Both the position numbers and the translations under genes were made by a program. This document shows positions 17,953 to 27,444 of a stretch of 64,000 nt of DNA, piece by piece (position 1 is the stretch's first letter; every line of letters starts with the position of its first letter). The notes under the pieces were generated by a model. That model ran no database searches, was not told the DNA's origin, and was given only the letters and a program-made list of their open reading frames with translations. Where the stretch lies: assembly GCF_000513095.1 (NCBI RefSeq), contig NZ_BAUT01000010.1:1-64000 (forward strand), read 5' to 3'. Source of the stretch: Halalkalibacter wakoensis JCM 9140. Lineage in GTDB: Bacteria > Bacillota > Bacilli > Bacillales > Bacillaceae_D.

Positions 17953-19569
17953 ATGAATTTTGTAACTTTAATGATGATTTGTGGTGTCGTTTTGTTATTA
18001 GCGTACCGATTTTATGGAAGGTTTCTTGAAAAGGAAATGAAGGTAGATCCTAATAGAGTAACACCCGCTGTCGAAGTAAATGATGGAGTAGAATACGTGC
18101 CAGCTAAGAAGCCTGTGCTACTAGGACATCATTTCGCAACCATTGCTGGTGGAGGTCCTATTACAGGTCCCATTGCCGCTGTTGTATTTGGGTGGCTACC
18201 TGCTGTCATTTGGATTATTATCGGTAGTATTTTTGTAGGGGGCGTACATGATTATACATCGTTACAAGCTTCCATTCGTCACAAAGCTCAATCAATTGGA
18301 ACCGTTATCAAAGAGTATATGGGGGGACGTGGCCAAATTTTATTTCTCTCCTTTTCGATTGCTACTCTCATATTAGTTGTTGGGGTATTCATGATTTTAG
18401 TAGCAAACACATTTGTTTCTGTACCCGAAGCGGCAACAGCTTCAATCTTATTTTTAGGAATTGCAATTATTTTTGGATTTTTAGTGAATCAATTACGTAT
18501 GAATCTAGTTGTAGCTAGTATACTAGGTGTTGCAGCAATGCTTCTCTCAATTTGGGTAGGAATTCAATTTCCAATTCATTTAAGCGCACCAACATGGTCA
18601 TTAATTTTACTTGGTTACGCATATGCCGCTTCTGTTATGCCAGTATGGTTGCTCTTGCAGCCTCGAGATTATTTAAATTCATTTCTATTATATGGGTTAA
18701 TCTTTGGAGCTGTAATCGGGATTTTGATTGCATCTCCTACGATGCAACTTCCAGCTTATACTGGGTTTAGACATGAATCAATGGGCTTCTTATTCCCGAT
18801 TTTATTTATCACCATTGCTTGTGGAGCGATCTCTGGATTTCACTCGCTTGTATCATCAGGAACAACTGCTAAGCAGTTGGACAACGAGAAAAACGGAAAA
18901 TTTATTGCCTATGGAGCTATGCTATTAGAGGCTTTTATGGCGATCATTACGATTGGATCGGTAGCTTATTTAACACAGGCAGACTTTGCAGCAAGGCTTG
19001 CTGAACTAGGTGGACCGATTGGAACATTTGCAGCAGGAATAGGGTACTTTATGTCATTCTGGGGTATCCCAGAGGCAACAGCTGTTACGTTCGCCGCATT
19101 AACAGCCTCTGCATTTTTATTGACAACACTGGATTCTGCTACTCGATTAATGCGCTATGCTGTTCAAGAAATTACAGAAAATCGTGCACCAAAAATGTTC
19201 CAAAACTCTCATGTAGCCACAGTAACAGGGTTAATAGGAGCTGCCGCTTTAGCCTTTACAGGTACGTGGGAACAAGTTTGGCCATTATTCGGTTCTGCAA
19301 ACCAAATGCTTGGCGCTCTTGCATTATTAGCTGTATTTGTTTGGTTGAAAAAGTCAGGAGCAAGGACGTTTTATGTGGCTATTCCAATGGTATTTATGTT
19401 TATCGTAACTGTGTCAGCGCTTGGTGTCCTAATGTATAACAACTTTACTGCCGGTAATTACTTCTTATTTGGATCAGCCTTTGTCTTGTTTATCCTATGT
19501 GTGTTTTTAGCTATTGAAGGATGGAAGTCCATGGTAGATGATAAATCAGATCGAACGGTCAAAATGTAA
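17953..19569 (+). CDS. cstA: CstA-family carbon starvation transporter
   Basis: A 538-residue membrane protein with about 14 TM helices. It carries the family motifs GHHFATIAGGGPITGPIAA near 60 and GGVHDYTSLQ near 100. Characterised CstA and BtsT proteins import pyruvate or peptides. It is shorter than E. coli CstA (about 700 aa) and belongs to the compact group common in Firmicutes. Second gene of a two-gene operon. Substrate not resolved by sequence. Confidence 0.9.
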   Translation: MNFVTLMMICGVVLLLAYRFYGRFLEKEMKVDPNRVTPAVEVNDGVEYVPAKKPVLLGHHFATIAGGGPITGPIAAVVFGWLPAVIWIIIGSIFVGGVHDYTSLQASIRHKAQSIGTVIKEYMGGRGQILFLSFSIATLILVVGVFMILVANTFVSVPEAATASILFLGIAIIFGFLVNQLRMNLVVASILGVAAMLLSIWVGIQFPIHLSAPTWSLILLGYAYAASVMPVWLLLQPRDYLNSFLLYGLIFGAVIGILIASPTMQLPAYTGFRHESMGFLFPILFITIACGAISGFHSLVSSGTTAKQLDNEKNGKFIAYGAMLLEAFMAIITIGSVAYLTQADFAARLAELGGPIGTFAAGIGYFMSFWGIPEATAVTFAALTASAFLLTTLDSATRLMRYAVQEITENRAPKMFQNSHVATVTGLIGAAALAFTGTWEQVWPLFGSANQMLGALALLAVFVWLKKSGARTFYVAIPMVFMFIVTVSALGVLMYNNFTAGNYFLFGSAFVLFILCVFLAIEGWKSMVDDKSDRTVKM

Positions 19570-19571
19570 CG

Positions 19572-19610
19572 AAAAAGAACACAGGCCCATATGAAAGGGC
19601 TTGTGTTCTT
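19572..19610. terminator. Bidirectional terminator, cstA / YcgQ-like gene
   Basis: AAAGAACACAGGCCC, loop ATATGAAA, GGGCTTGTGTTCTTT. Confidence 0.88.
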
Positions 19611-19616
19611 TCTGCG

Positions 19617-20567
19617 TTAAAAGCTAAATCGTGGGAAAACATAAGGACTTTCCGGTTGGTCAATGACTTCAATTTCACGTAACTGGATCAGCGGAATTCT
19701 AAATTCGTTGTATTGTGTCTGGTCTAGAATGCCTGTAACTCTGACCCATGTATCATTTTCAAATTGGCTAGCCTCACTAGCTTCGACCATTGTTCCAAAG
19801 ACGGAAGCATCTGCGACACAGCAAGTCATACCAAATCTTGCAACAACTAATTGGTCGTCTTCAAACTCAGGTTCACGGTAAACAAATCCAGTGATTTCAA
19901 TTGGTTTTCCAATGAACTGTTCGAGTTGAAGATCAAGCATGGTCATCATGTCTAAATAATTTTCCTCTGTAACAACAATGTGGCCTTGTTCTAATATTTC
20001 TTCTGTTAACTCATCATAATACTGATTAAAGCCCTCTTGAGTAAAATACTCATCTACAGTAATGTGTTCCTCTACTGATTCGTCCCCACCAGATTCAAGT
20101 TGATCAAAATAGGCATCTGGATCATCTAGAAAAGCTTCAGCGCGTGATGTGGCTTCTTGTTCTGCAGATGCTTGATCAGCTAAAATACCAGAACCAAATT
20201 GGATCCCCCGATTGGCTGCGACTGAACTGTCTAGAAGTTTGTCAGGAAGAACAAATCCTAGAACAATTGGAGCGACAAAAATAGAGTAGATAAGCAGTTT
20301 CGTTACGGGTGAACCAGAGACATTATGATCCGTTCCACAATCACAAAGCTCTTCTTCTTCTTGTCCTTTATTGGTACTCCGAATGATTTGGATGACCCCG
20401 AGTAATAAGAATACACCAGTAGCAAAGTAAATAAACGGCATCATCGTTGGTGCGATGTAATAAATGATGTTTCCTGTAATAATGAAGGCTAGCATAAGTA
20501 ATGCAAAACCAATAAGGATAATCCCGCGAATGTAGGCATGGAATCCTAAATCTGATTTCTTTTCCAT
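19617..20567 (-). CDS. TIGR03943-type permease accessory subunit (YcgQ-like)
   Basis: A 316-residue protein with three to four TM helices in the first 120 residues, a cytoplasmic ELCDCGTDHN patch near 90, and a long soluble C-terminal part. The segment around 230-300 (IEITGFVYREP ... FGMTCCVADASVFGTMVE ... WVRVTGILD) looks like an OB-fold domain with a CC pair. The family always pairs with a YcgR-like permease, here 18 bp upstream. Function not established; metal handling has been suggested for relatives. Confidence 0.82.
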   Translation of the reverse strand: MEKKSDLGFHAYIRGIILIGFALLMLAFIITGNIIYYIAPTMMPFIYFATGVFLLLGVIQIIRSTNKGQEEEELCDCGTDHNVSGSPVTKLLIYSIFVAPIVLGFVLPDKLLDSSVAANRGIQFGSGILADQASAEQEATSRAEAFLDDPDAYFDQLESGGDESVEEHITVDEYFTQEGFNQYYDELTEEILEQGHIVVTEENYLDMMTMLDLQLEQFIGKPIEITGFVYREPEFEDDQLVVARFGMTCCVADASVFGTMVEASEASQFENDTWVRVTGILDQTQYNEFRIPLIQLREIEVIDQPESPYVFPRFSF

Positions 20568-20585
20568 AAAAGCAGCTCCTCTCCT

Positions 20586-21626
20586 TTAGAAAATAGCTAA
20601 TAATTGCAGAGCAACAACTGCTATAAAAACAATAGCTGTAACAACTGCTATGAATACAAGAACAAATTTTGCTTTAAAGAAAGCAAATAACATGATCGTA
20701 TTTTTTAAATCAAGCATAGGGCCATACACTAAGAAAGCAATAATTGAACCTGTGGTAAATGTACTTCCAAATGACGCAGCAACGAATGCATCTGCTTCAG
20801 AACATAAGGATAGTAAAAAGGCAAAGGCCATCATTACCGCTGTTGAGCTAAATTCATTACTGCCGATTGCTTGTAATAAACTCCGATCAAGAAAAGTTTG
20901 AAATAGTGCTGCGATGAATGCACCTAAAATCAGAAATTTACCCATTAAGAAAAATTCATCAGCTGCATGATAAAGTGTTTGTTTAAAACGATTCATCTTT
21001 CTTGGTGCTGTTGCACTTGTTTCTAAAACAACTTGTCGTCCAACGAACTCTTCTTTTGTCCATTTTAATTGATCACGGTTTTTAAAGACAAGGTACAATA
21101 TTCCTCCAATAATAATTGAAAGAACAAATGCTAGTCCCATTCGAGCATAAAGAACGGTCAAGTCTGTTCGGAATGCAAAGAATGTAGATGCTGCAACGAC
21201 CGGATTCAAAATAGGTGCAGCAACTAAAAAGACGACACCAACATGCAACGGCATTCCCTTTTTGATTAAACGACGCACAATCGGGACAATTGCACATTCA
21301 CAAATAGGAAAGATCGCTCCAAGTATGGCAGCGGGCAATAAAGCAGCATAGGCATTTTTGGGCAAGTACTTGTGAATGATGTCTTCTTTTACATAGATTT
21401 GAATAAGAGCTGAGACAAAAACACCAAGCAATATAAAAGGAACGGCTTCAATGACAATACCTAGAAAAATGGTATTTACATTTAGCCACGCATCAGGAAC
21501 GGTGAAGCCATAGCGTTCACTTTTAAACGATTCGATGTTAAAAAATAATATAAGAAACAATAAAAGCAATACAAAACCTAAGAAATCTTTTCCGAATGAA
21601 AGGAAAAATTGTTTAAATTTGTTCAT
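20586..21626 (-). CDS. YcgR-like (DUF318/COG0701) permease
   Basis: A 346-residue membrane protein with eight to ten TM helices. Family motifs are PICECAIVPIVRRLIKKGMP near 107 and SLCSEADAFVAASF near 270, two repeats with conserved Cys and acidic residues that may form a cation path. First gene of the operon with the YcgQ-like subunit. A COG0523 metallochaperone-type GTPase lies about 1 kb away on the opposite strand, which is consistent with divalent-metal homeostasis, but I saw no clear Zur box. Confidence 0.85.
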   Translation of the reverse strand: MNKFKQFFLSFGKDFLGFVLLLLFLILFFNIESFKSERYGFTVPDAWLNVNTIFLGIVIEAVPFILLGVFVSALIQIYVKEDIIHKYLPKNAYAALLPAAILGAIFPICECAIVPIVRRLIKKGMPLHVGVVFLVAAPILNPVVAASTFFAFRTDLTVLYARMGLAFVLSIIIGGILYLVFKNRDQLKWTKEEFVGRQVVLETSATAPRKMNRFKQTLYHAADEFFLMGKFLILGAFIAALFQTFLDRSLLQAIGSNEFSSTAVMMAFAFLLSLCSEADAFVAASFGSTFTTGSIIAFLVYGPMLDLKNTIMLFAFFKAKFVLVFIAVVTAIVFIAVVALQLLAIF

Positions 21627-21828
21627 TCAAATTCTCCTTATTATACTCTATGAAAGTTCTTTCGCTATTTTAACATAGATTTAGTGAAGGAAGTATGAAT
21701 TATCCGTATGTAAAAGAAATGAAATCTTTGGAAGAAATACAAAAAATCTTTTATAAAATCATCTAGATAAAGAGGATAATTCCTGTTACACTACGGTAGT
21801 TATCTTAGATTAAAGGTAGGTGTTAACA

Positions 21829-22395
21829 ATGCTTCAAGCGTTAATTATTTTTGTCGCTCAATTAATTTATGTCCCGGTATTAACATTACGTACCATTACG
21901 ATGGTTAAAGGAATGAAAGGGAAAGCTTCTGCATTAGGAACTCTTGAAGGGGTTATATATGTTGTTGCAATTGCAATTGTCTTTAGTGATTTATCTAATT
22001 ATTTAAATATGGCTGCTTATGCAATTGGATTTGGAGTAGGGTTATACATCGGTCAAATTATCGAACAGAAACTGGCGATTGGATATGTTTCAATAGAAGT
22101 AAATTTAATGAGTAAGAATGAAGCCTTAACGAACAGACTGCGCGAAGTTGGATTTAGTGTATCAACAGCTGAAGTAGAAGGAATGAATGAAGCAAAGCGT
22201 TTCCGCTTAGACTGTACAGCTAGAAGAGATCGTGAACAAGAGTTCATAAAAATTGTGAGTTCATATGAACCGAGTGCTTTTATAGTTTCTTATGAACCTC
22301 GTAACTTTAAAGGTGGTTACATCACAAAGGCAATGAAAAAACGCAAAGAAAAATTTATGAAAAGTAAACAAAAAGAAAAAAACGTTACAATGTAA
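21829..22395 (+). CDS. UPF0316/DUF2179 membrane protein (YebE-like)
   Basis: About 188 residues from ATG 21829 (AAAGGTAGG eight bases upstream; an in-frame GTG three codons earlier overlaps the site). Three TM helices in the first 80 residues with the motif [21 protein letters not shown], then a soluble DUF2179 domain (100-165) and a Lys-rich tail. This is the YebE layout of B. subtilis. Function unknown; DUF2179 domains in related proteins may sense a small ligand. Confidence 0.85.
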   Translation: MLQALIIFVAQLIYVPVLTLRTITMVKGMKGKASALGTLEGVIYVVAIAIVFSDLSNYLNMAAYAIGFGVGLYIGQIIEQKLAIGYVSIEVNLMSKNEALTNRLREVGFSVSTAEVEGMNEAKRFRLDCTARRDREQEFIKIVSSYEPSAFIVSYEPRNFKGGYITKAMKKRKEKFMKSKQKEKNVTM

Positions 22396-22683
22396 CTGGT
22401 GAGGTTGTCTCTAGTAGAGATTCTGACTCTAAAGAAGGAACGTTCGTTTTACGACCTATCTTCGGGGCAGAACACTTAGGAGGCAGCTTTTTTTATTTTA
22501 ATTTAAAGAAGTTGTGGCAAAGAAAGATTGCTTTTTCTGGAAGTGCAATGGAGCATAGGGGCACGAAAACGGTTCTACTTAACCAAATAAACAAAGAAAA
22601 CGAAATTAGTCTTTAAATAAGAATTCTTCCTATTTGTAACGTTGGATATAGTATGCTACTTTTATAGAAAGGAGTGAATTGTA

Positions 22684-23634
22684 ATGAAAATTCCTGTATA
22701 TATCGTAACAGGCTTTCTTGGTAGTGGGAAAACAACTGTCTTAAAGAAAATGCTACGGTCGTTAAAAGAACAAGGAAAACGACCTGCATTAATCATGAAC
22801 GAGTTAGGATCTGAAAACGTTGAAAAAGAAATGTTTGAAGATGAGGCAATGATTGAACTTTTAAATGGTTGTATTTGCTGTACAATTCAAGAAGATATGA
22901 GAAATGAACTTCAACTTTTTCTATCCCAAACAACGAATGTTGATGTGATTATAATAGAAGGCACGGGGATCGCCAACCCGGCAGAAATTGTGGAAGCCTT
23001 GACACATCCTGAATTAATTGATCTGGTGAAAATCGTATCCATTATTGGAATGGTAGATGCTAGTCGTTATCTTGAATATCAGAGTCTTTTTCAAAGCTCT
23101 AAAGAGATAAGAACGATGTTAAAACAACAAATAGAGTCGAGTGCGCTGCTAATTATGAACAAAATGGATCTAATCGATCAAAAAAAGGAAAAGAAAGTAC
23201 GTGCTAAAATAGAGGAAATTAAAAGGCGGGAAGTCCCAATTGTTTATTCAACATATGGAGATGTTTCTGAGGAGACGTTACTTGAAACTCGCTTTTTGAC
23301 AGATGTCATTTCTACGGAAAAGTCGACGCACCATCATCATCATGATCATCACCATCATACTTTTCAAGCAATAAAAATAGAGGGGATTAACTCATTTACT
23401 CAAAAGGATTTTGAGAAATGGCTTAAAAGTCATGGCCCCACCTTATTAAGAGCAAAAGGGTATATTACTTTTTTAGGGGAAGATAAGGTGAATTCATTTC
23501 AATATGCTGCAAATCGTCTTGAAATCGAATCAATTGATATACCGAAACAAACGTGCATCATTTTAATTGGGACAAACCTTAACAAAGATGTGTTGGACCA
23601 ATCGTTATCCGAATTCGTTCAGCAAAACATTTAA
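22684..23634 (+). CDS. COG0523 (CobW/YciC-like) metal-binding GTPase
   Basis: A 316-residue G3E GTPase. Walker A GFLGSGKTT is at 8-16, the family metal site CICC at 63-66, the base-recognition motif NKMD near 160, and a His-rich linker (His216-225, nine His and one Asp) precedes the CobW C-terminal domain. Such proteins deliver zinc, cobalt or another metal to client enzymes, often under Zur control (YciC in B. subtilis). The His loop strongly suggests zinc or nickel. RBS AAAGGAGTG. It stands alone, with no recognisable Zur box upstream. Confidence 0.9.
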   Translation: MKIPVYIVTGFLGSGKTTVLKKMLRSLKEQGKRPALIMNELGSENVEKEMFEDEAMIELLNGCICCTIQEDMRNELQLFLSQTTNVDVIIIEGTGIANPAEIVEALTHPELIDLVKIVSIIGMVDASRYLEYQSLFQSSKEIRTMLKQQIESSALLIMNKMDLIDQKKEKKVRAKIEEIKRREVPIVYSTYGDVSEETLLETRFLTDVISTEKSTHHHHHDHHHHTFQAIKIEGINSFTQKDFEKWLKSHGPTLLRAKGYITFLGEDKVNSFQYAANRLEIESIDIPKQTCIILIGTNLNKDVLDQSLSEFVQQNI

Positions 23635-23640
23635 CATTTT

Positions 23641-23690
23641 GGGGTGTGTTAAAGGTCGAAAACAGGCTTTTGACACACCCCTCTACTTTT
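23641..23690 (+). terminator. Terminator of the COG0523 gene
   Basis: GGGGTGTGT / ACACACCCC with an inner AAAG...CTTT pairing, followed by CTCTACTTTT. Confidence 0.7.
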
Positions 23691-23914
23691 CGGTCGTTGT
23701 GAGCTTGGGGTGAGACAGTTATACTAAGCTTTGTATTGCAACGGATTCGAACACTGCTTAAGGGTAATGAAAAAACGTTTTTCAATGCCTCAGCAGGAAG
23801 ACTAAACGGCAATGGAAGTGTTGTGAGGAAAAAAATAAAAGAACAACGAACACGAAAATAACCTTTTTAAAATGATATAATTTCCATATACTTCAATTTG
23901 AAAGGAAGATCTTT

Positions 23915-24784
23915 ATGAAAAACGATTTAATACATACATTTTCTATTGTTGGATTTGATCCAGAAACTGGTGAGCTAGGTGTAGCTGTGGCTTCAAAGTT
24001 TTTAGGGGTTGGAGCGATTGTTCCTTGGGCAAGAGCTGGGGCTGGTGCAGTGGCGACTCAATCATGGGCTAATAAGGAATACGGGCAAAAAGGATTGGAG
24101 CTATTAGAACAAGGAAAGTCAGCAGAGGAGGTCATTCAACACTTAACTCAAGCTGACGAAGGAATTGATTTACGACAAGTTGGAATCGTTAGTGCAAGAG
24201 GGGATAGTGCAACTTTTACTGGGAGAGAATGTTACCAATGGGCGGGAGGGCTATCTGGTCCTCACTTTGCTTGTCAAGGGAATATACTTGTAGATGAAAA
24301 AACGGTAAAGGTAATGGCTGATACTTTTACGACAATGGAGGGCTCGTTAGCAGAGAGGCTGTTAGAAGCTCTTTATCAAGGTCAAGAAGCAGGAGGAGAC
24401 AGTCGTGGAAAGCAGTCAGCTTGTTTGCTTGTTGTCAAAGAAGGTGCCGGTTACGGCGGAACGGATGATCAATACATAGATTTGCGAGTTGATGATCACC
24501 AAGAGCCTATAGTGGAATTGAAACGTTTATTTGATTTACATCAACTATATTTCAATAAACCTAACCCAGAAGATATGATCAATATTGAAGGCGGTGTAAG
24601 AGATCGTCTTATTACGAATTTAACAATCCTAGAATATCTAGCTGAGGATCCAACTATGGAGGAGCTTACCGAGGCAATTCAATCGTTCCATTTAATTGAA
24701 AACTTTGATGAACGTGTTCTAGAGCCAGGATTAATTGATAAAAAAGTTATAGAATACATGGAAAAGTTGGCAGCTCAGAAATAA
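23915..24784 (+). CDS. DUF1028 family protein
   Basis: A 289-residue protein whose first about 200 residues match DUF1028, an Ntn-hydrolase-like fold: HTFSIVGFDPETGELGVAVAS, GAGAVATQSWAN, FACQGNIL and GKQSACLLVV. The C-terminal about 80 residues (LFDLHQLYF ... ) are the helical domain often fused to it, followed by a tail that could bind peptides. No function is established; some relatives neighbour peptide or amino-acid catabolism genes. RBS GAAAGGAAG. An AEC transporter follows 42 bp downstream in the same direction. Confidence 0.85.
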   Translation: MKNDLIHTFSIVGFDPETGELGVAVASKFLGVGAIVPWARAGAGAVATQSWANKEYGQKGLELLEQGKSAEEVIQHLTQADEGIDLRQVGIVSARGDSATFTGRECYQWAGGLSGPHFACQGNILVDEKTVKVMADTFTTMEGSLAERLLEALYQGQEAGGDSRGKQSACLLVVKEGAGYGGTDDQYIDLRVDDHQEPIVELKRLFDLHQLYFNKPNPEDMINIEGGVRDRLITNLTILEYLAEDPTMEELTEAIQSFHLIENFDERVLEPGLIDKKVIEYMEKLAAQK

Positions 24785-24826
24785 ACAAGGAACAGGTTTG
24801 GTTTTCTTTGTTTAAGGGGGAATAAC

Positions 24827-25762
24827 ATGAATGCCGTTTTGGCACTAGCACAAGAGATGTTTGTCTTGTTAGCAATTGGTTTGATTGGGTTTGTTATGAG
24901 GAAAGCAAATATTTTACCGAAAGAATCAAATTATGTGTTAACACAAGTAGTTCTTTACATTACTCTCCCATGCTTAATCATCTACTCAATGGATATTACT
25001 ATGTCATTGGAGATTATGGTAGAAATCACTTGGCTATTAAGCTTATCTTTGTTTGCTTTGTTTTGTGCAACGATTACTGGTTATGTTATGAGAAAAACAG
25101 CGAAGATGCCAGAAAATCAAGAAGGCGTGTATGAAGCTGCTATTATTTTTGGGAATCAAGGCTTTTTAGGATACGCAATTGCCTTTTTATTGTTTGGTGA
25201 AATAGGTGTATTGTACACAGCCTTCTTTATGATCTTTTTTCTCTTCTACGTATGGACGTATGTTATTTATGTTGTGGCAAGGGCGGGACAGACCATTTCT
25301 TGGCGCCAAATTTTACTCAATCCAGGAGTAATCGCAACTTCTATCGGATTTCTTGTCTTACTTGCACCGTTTCGTTTGCCACTATTAATAGGAGGAGTAC
25401 TTGCTGATATTGGAACAATGACATTGCCTTTATCTATGATTTTAATTGGTAGTTTGCTAGCTGGACTTACTTTGGATTCTTTCAAACAGTTAATAAAAAA
25501 TCGTTATATTTGGTATGCAACAGGAGCAAAACTTCTGTTGCTGCCCATGTATCTTATTCCTTTTTTGTGGTTACCCGTTTCAACAACGGTTATGGGAGTT
25601 GCCATCTTAGTGACCGCTACCCCCACAGCGCCAACAGTTCCGATGTTTGCTCAAAAGTATAATGGTGATGTCTCGTTTGCTACTGTTACGGTTGCAACTA
25701 CAACCATTTTATGTGTAATTACGATTCCACTTTTATATGCATTTATTTTGTTTGTAAGATAA
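24827..25762 (+). CDS. AEC-family transporter (auxin efflux carrier-like)
   Basis: A 311-residue membrane protein with ten TM helices in two five-helix halves. Starts with the family pattern LIGFVMRKANILP and ends with the ATPTAPTVPMFAQKY segment typical of AEC proteins, which move organic anions such as malate or malonate. Probably cotranscribed with the DUF1028 gene. Substrate unknown. Confidence 0.88.
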   Translation: MNAVLALAQEMFVLLAIGLIGFVMRKANILPKESNYVLTQVVLYITLPCLIIYSMDITMSLEIMVEITWLLSLSLFALFCATITGYVMRKTAKMPENQEGVYEAAIIFGNQGFLGYAIAFLLFGEIGVLYTAFFMIFFLFYVWTYVIYVVARAGQTISWRQILLNPGVIATSIGFLVLLAPFRLPLLIGGVLADIGTMTLPLSMILIGSLLAGLTLDSFKQLIKNRYIWYATGAKLLLLPMYLIPFLWLPVSTTVMGVAILVTATPTAPTVPMFAQKYNGDVSFATVTVATTTILCVITIPLLYAFILFVR

Positions 25763-25763
25763 G

Positions 25764-25791
25764 AAAAAAACAGCCGTTATGGCTGTTTTTT
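25764..25791. terminator. Bidirectional terminator, AEC transporter / uppP
   Basis: AAAAAACAGCC, loop GTTAT, GGCTGTTTTTT. Confidence 0.92.
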
Positions 25792-25802
25792 ATTGTTTTG
25801 AA

Positions 25803-26636
25803 TTATAAATCAATAATCATGCTGTTATCTAAAAAGAAGAAAACAAAGATCGCAGCGATAAAGCAGTAGATGGCAAAATAAACAAGTTTGCTTTTCTTTA
25901 AGAATTCAATCAACCAGACAATCCCAAGCCATGAAAAGATAAAGGTTGCAATAAAGGAAACAACTAAAGCTGGTATACCAACTTGTGAAACGAGTGTACC
26001 GTCTGTGAAGTCTCCAATTGCTAATACACTTGAACCTAGAATAACTGGAATCGATAATAAAAAGGAGTAGCGAACAGCAGTGTCTCTACTTAGACCAGCA
26101 AATAATGCCGTAACAAGTGTTGCGCCAGATCTCGAAATTCCAGGGAAAACAGCTAATGTTTGTCCGAGACCAACAATGATGGAATCTTTAAAAGTCATTT
26201 CTTCTTCCGTACGGTTTCCGTATTGAACAAAGCGTTCTATTATAATAAGGAAGAGTCCTGTCACTGCTAAAGCAATGGCGATAAAAGGAGGTGTTTTCAT
26301 TGAAGCTCCAATGAAATCTTCAAGTAATATCCCTAGAACTCCTGTAATCATAGTAGCAACAATAATGTAAACTCCAAAGAAAAATTGAGTGCGATTGTGT
26401 TTTGAACGGTTTGATAAATAACCGATAAACCCAAAAATAACAACGAGTAAATCTTTTCTAAAATAAATAACAACGGCCAAAATGGAAGCGAAATGTAGAT
26501 ATATTTCAAAGCCAAATCCAGGGAATTGATACCCTAATAAGATTTGTGTTATAACGATGTGGGCTGTACTAGAAATTGGCAAAAACTCTGTAATGCCTTG
26601 AACAATTCCAAATATTAAAGCTTCTATTATTGACAT
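25803..26636 (-). CDS. uppP: Undecaprenyl-diphosphatase
   Basis: A 277-residue integral membrane phosphatase (BacA/UppP) that recycles undecaprenyl pyrophosphate for cell-wall synthesis and gives low-level bacitracin resistance. The two signature regions are present: GIVQGITEFLPISSTAH (10-26) and PGISRSGAT near 170, with the catalytic Glu, His and Arg. Length and eight-helix hydropathy are normal. RBS GAAAGGAAGGG. Monocistronic. Confidence 0.95.
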   Translation of the reverse strand: MSIIEALIFGIVQGITEFLPISSTAHIVITQILLGYQFPGFGFEIYLHFASILAVVIYFRKDLLVVIFGFIGYLSNRSKHNRTQFFFGVYIIVATMITGVLGILLEDFIGASMKTPPFIAIALAVTGLFLIIIERFVQYGNRTEEEMTFKDSIIVGLGQTLAVFPGISRSGATLVTALFAGLSRDTAVRYSFLLSIPVILGSSVLAIGDFTDGTLVSQVGIPALVVSFIATFIFSWLGIVWLIEFLKKSKLVYFAIYCFIAAIFVFFFLDNSMIIDL

Positions 26637-26818
26637 AAAAACAAACCCTTCCTTTCTATGTAGGGAAACACTGACTTTGTTATTCTATCAAAATTATGCA
26701 TGCAGGGAAAGACAGTTTTTGGTATTAACCTAATTTGTTTTTCGCGAAACTTGCGTTACAAAGAATCCCCTCTCTATAATAAGTGAGAGACAGAACAATG
26801 TTGCAGGGGAGATAATAG

Positions 26819-27334
26819 ATGAAACGCAAAATAACCATTTTAGTATTAAGTGTTGTGGCCATTGTTATCATTGGGCTTGTGTTTTTCCAAGACCGGCAAG
26901 AAATTGGCAACGAACGTGGAATGATTGCTGAAAACTTTACATTGCCTATGTATACACAAGAATCAGGAGAACTATGGGATTACCGAGGTGATGTCATCAT
27001 TTTAAATATGTGGGCTTCTTGGTGTGAACCATGTCGAGATGAAATGCCTGATCTTATGGACCTTCAAGCTGACTACGGTGAGTCGGGGTTATCTGTTGTA
27101 ACAGTTAATATGCAAAAAACAGAACGTACGTTACAAGATGCGCCTAATTTTATTGAAGAAATAGAAATCACCCTTCCTGTCTTTTTTGATGTCGATGGTG
27201 ATGTGGCTGATCGGTATAAAATATTTGGTATGCCTATGACCTATATTATTAACAGAGATGGTGTAATTGAGCATGTCATTCGAGGGGAAGTAGATTATAA
27301 GGGCCTCGAGACTTTAATTAAACCAATTTTGTAA
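26819..27334 (+). CDS. TlpA/ResA-like thiol-disulfide oxidoreductase
   Basis: A 171-residue membrane-anchored thioredoxin-fold protein. One N-terminal TM helix (5-24) holds the domain outside the cell. The active site WASWCEPC is at about 63-70, and the cis-Pro segment FGMPMTYIINRDG near 140 is typical of the TlpA/ResA group. It probably reduces extracytoplasmic disulfides, for example in cytochrome c maturation, but no cytochrome genes are adjacent. RBS AGGGGAG. Confidence 0.9.
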   Translation: MKRKITILVLSVVAIVIIGLVFFQDRQEIGNERGMIAENFTLPMYTQESGELWDYRGDVIILNMWASWCEPCRDEMPDLMDLQADYGESGLSVVTVNMQKTERTLQDAPNFIEEIEITLPVFFDVDGDVADRYKIFGMPMTYIINRDGVIEHVIRGEVDYKGLETLIKPIL

Positions 27335-27444
27335 TAAGTACTTGATTTCTCGATCTTTCTATATATGTCCTATTTTTTGGTCATACTAGTATAGCTAGAA
27401 TTTAACGACTTCTATTTAATAAGCCCGTAGTTAGGCGTGAGAGA

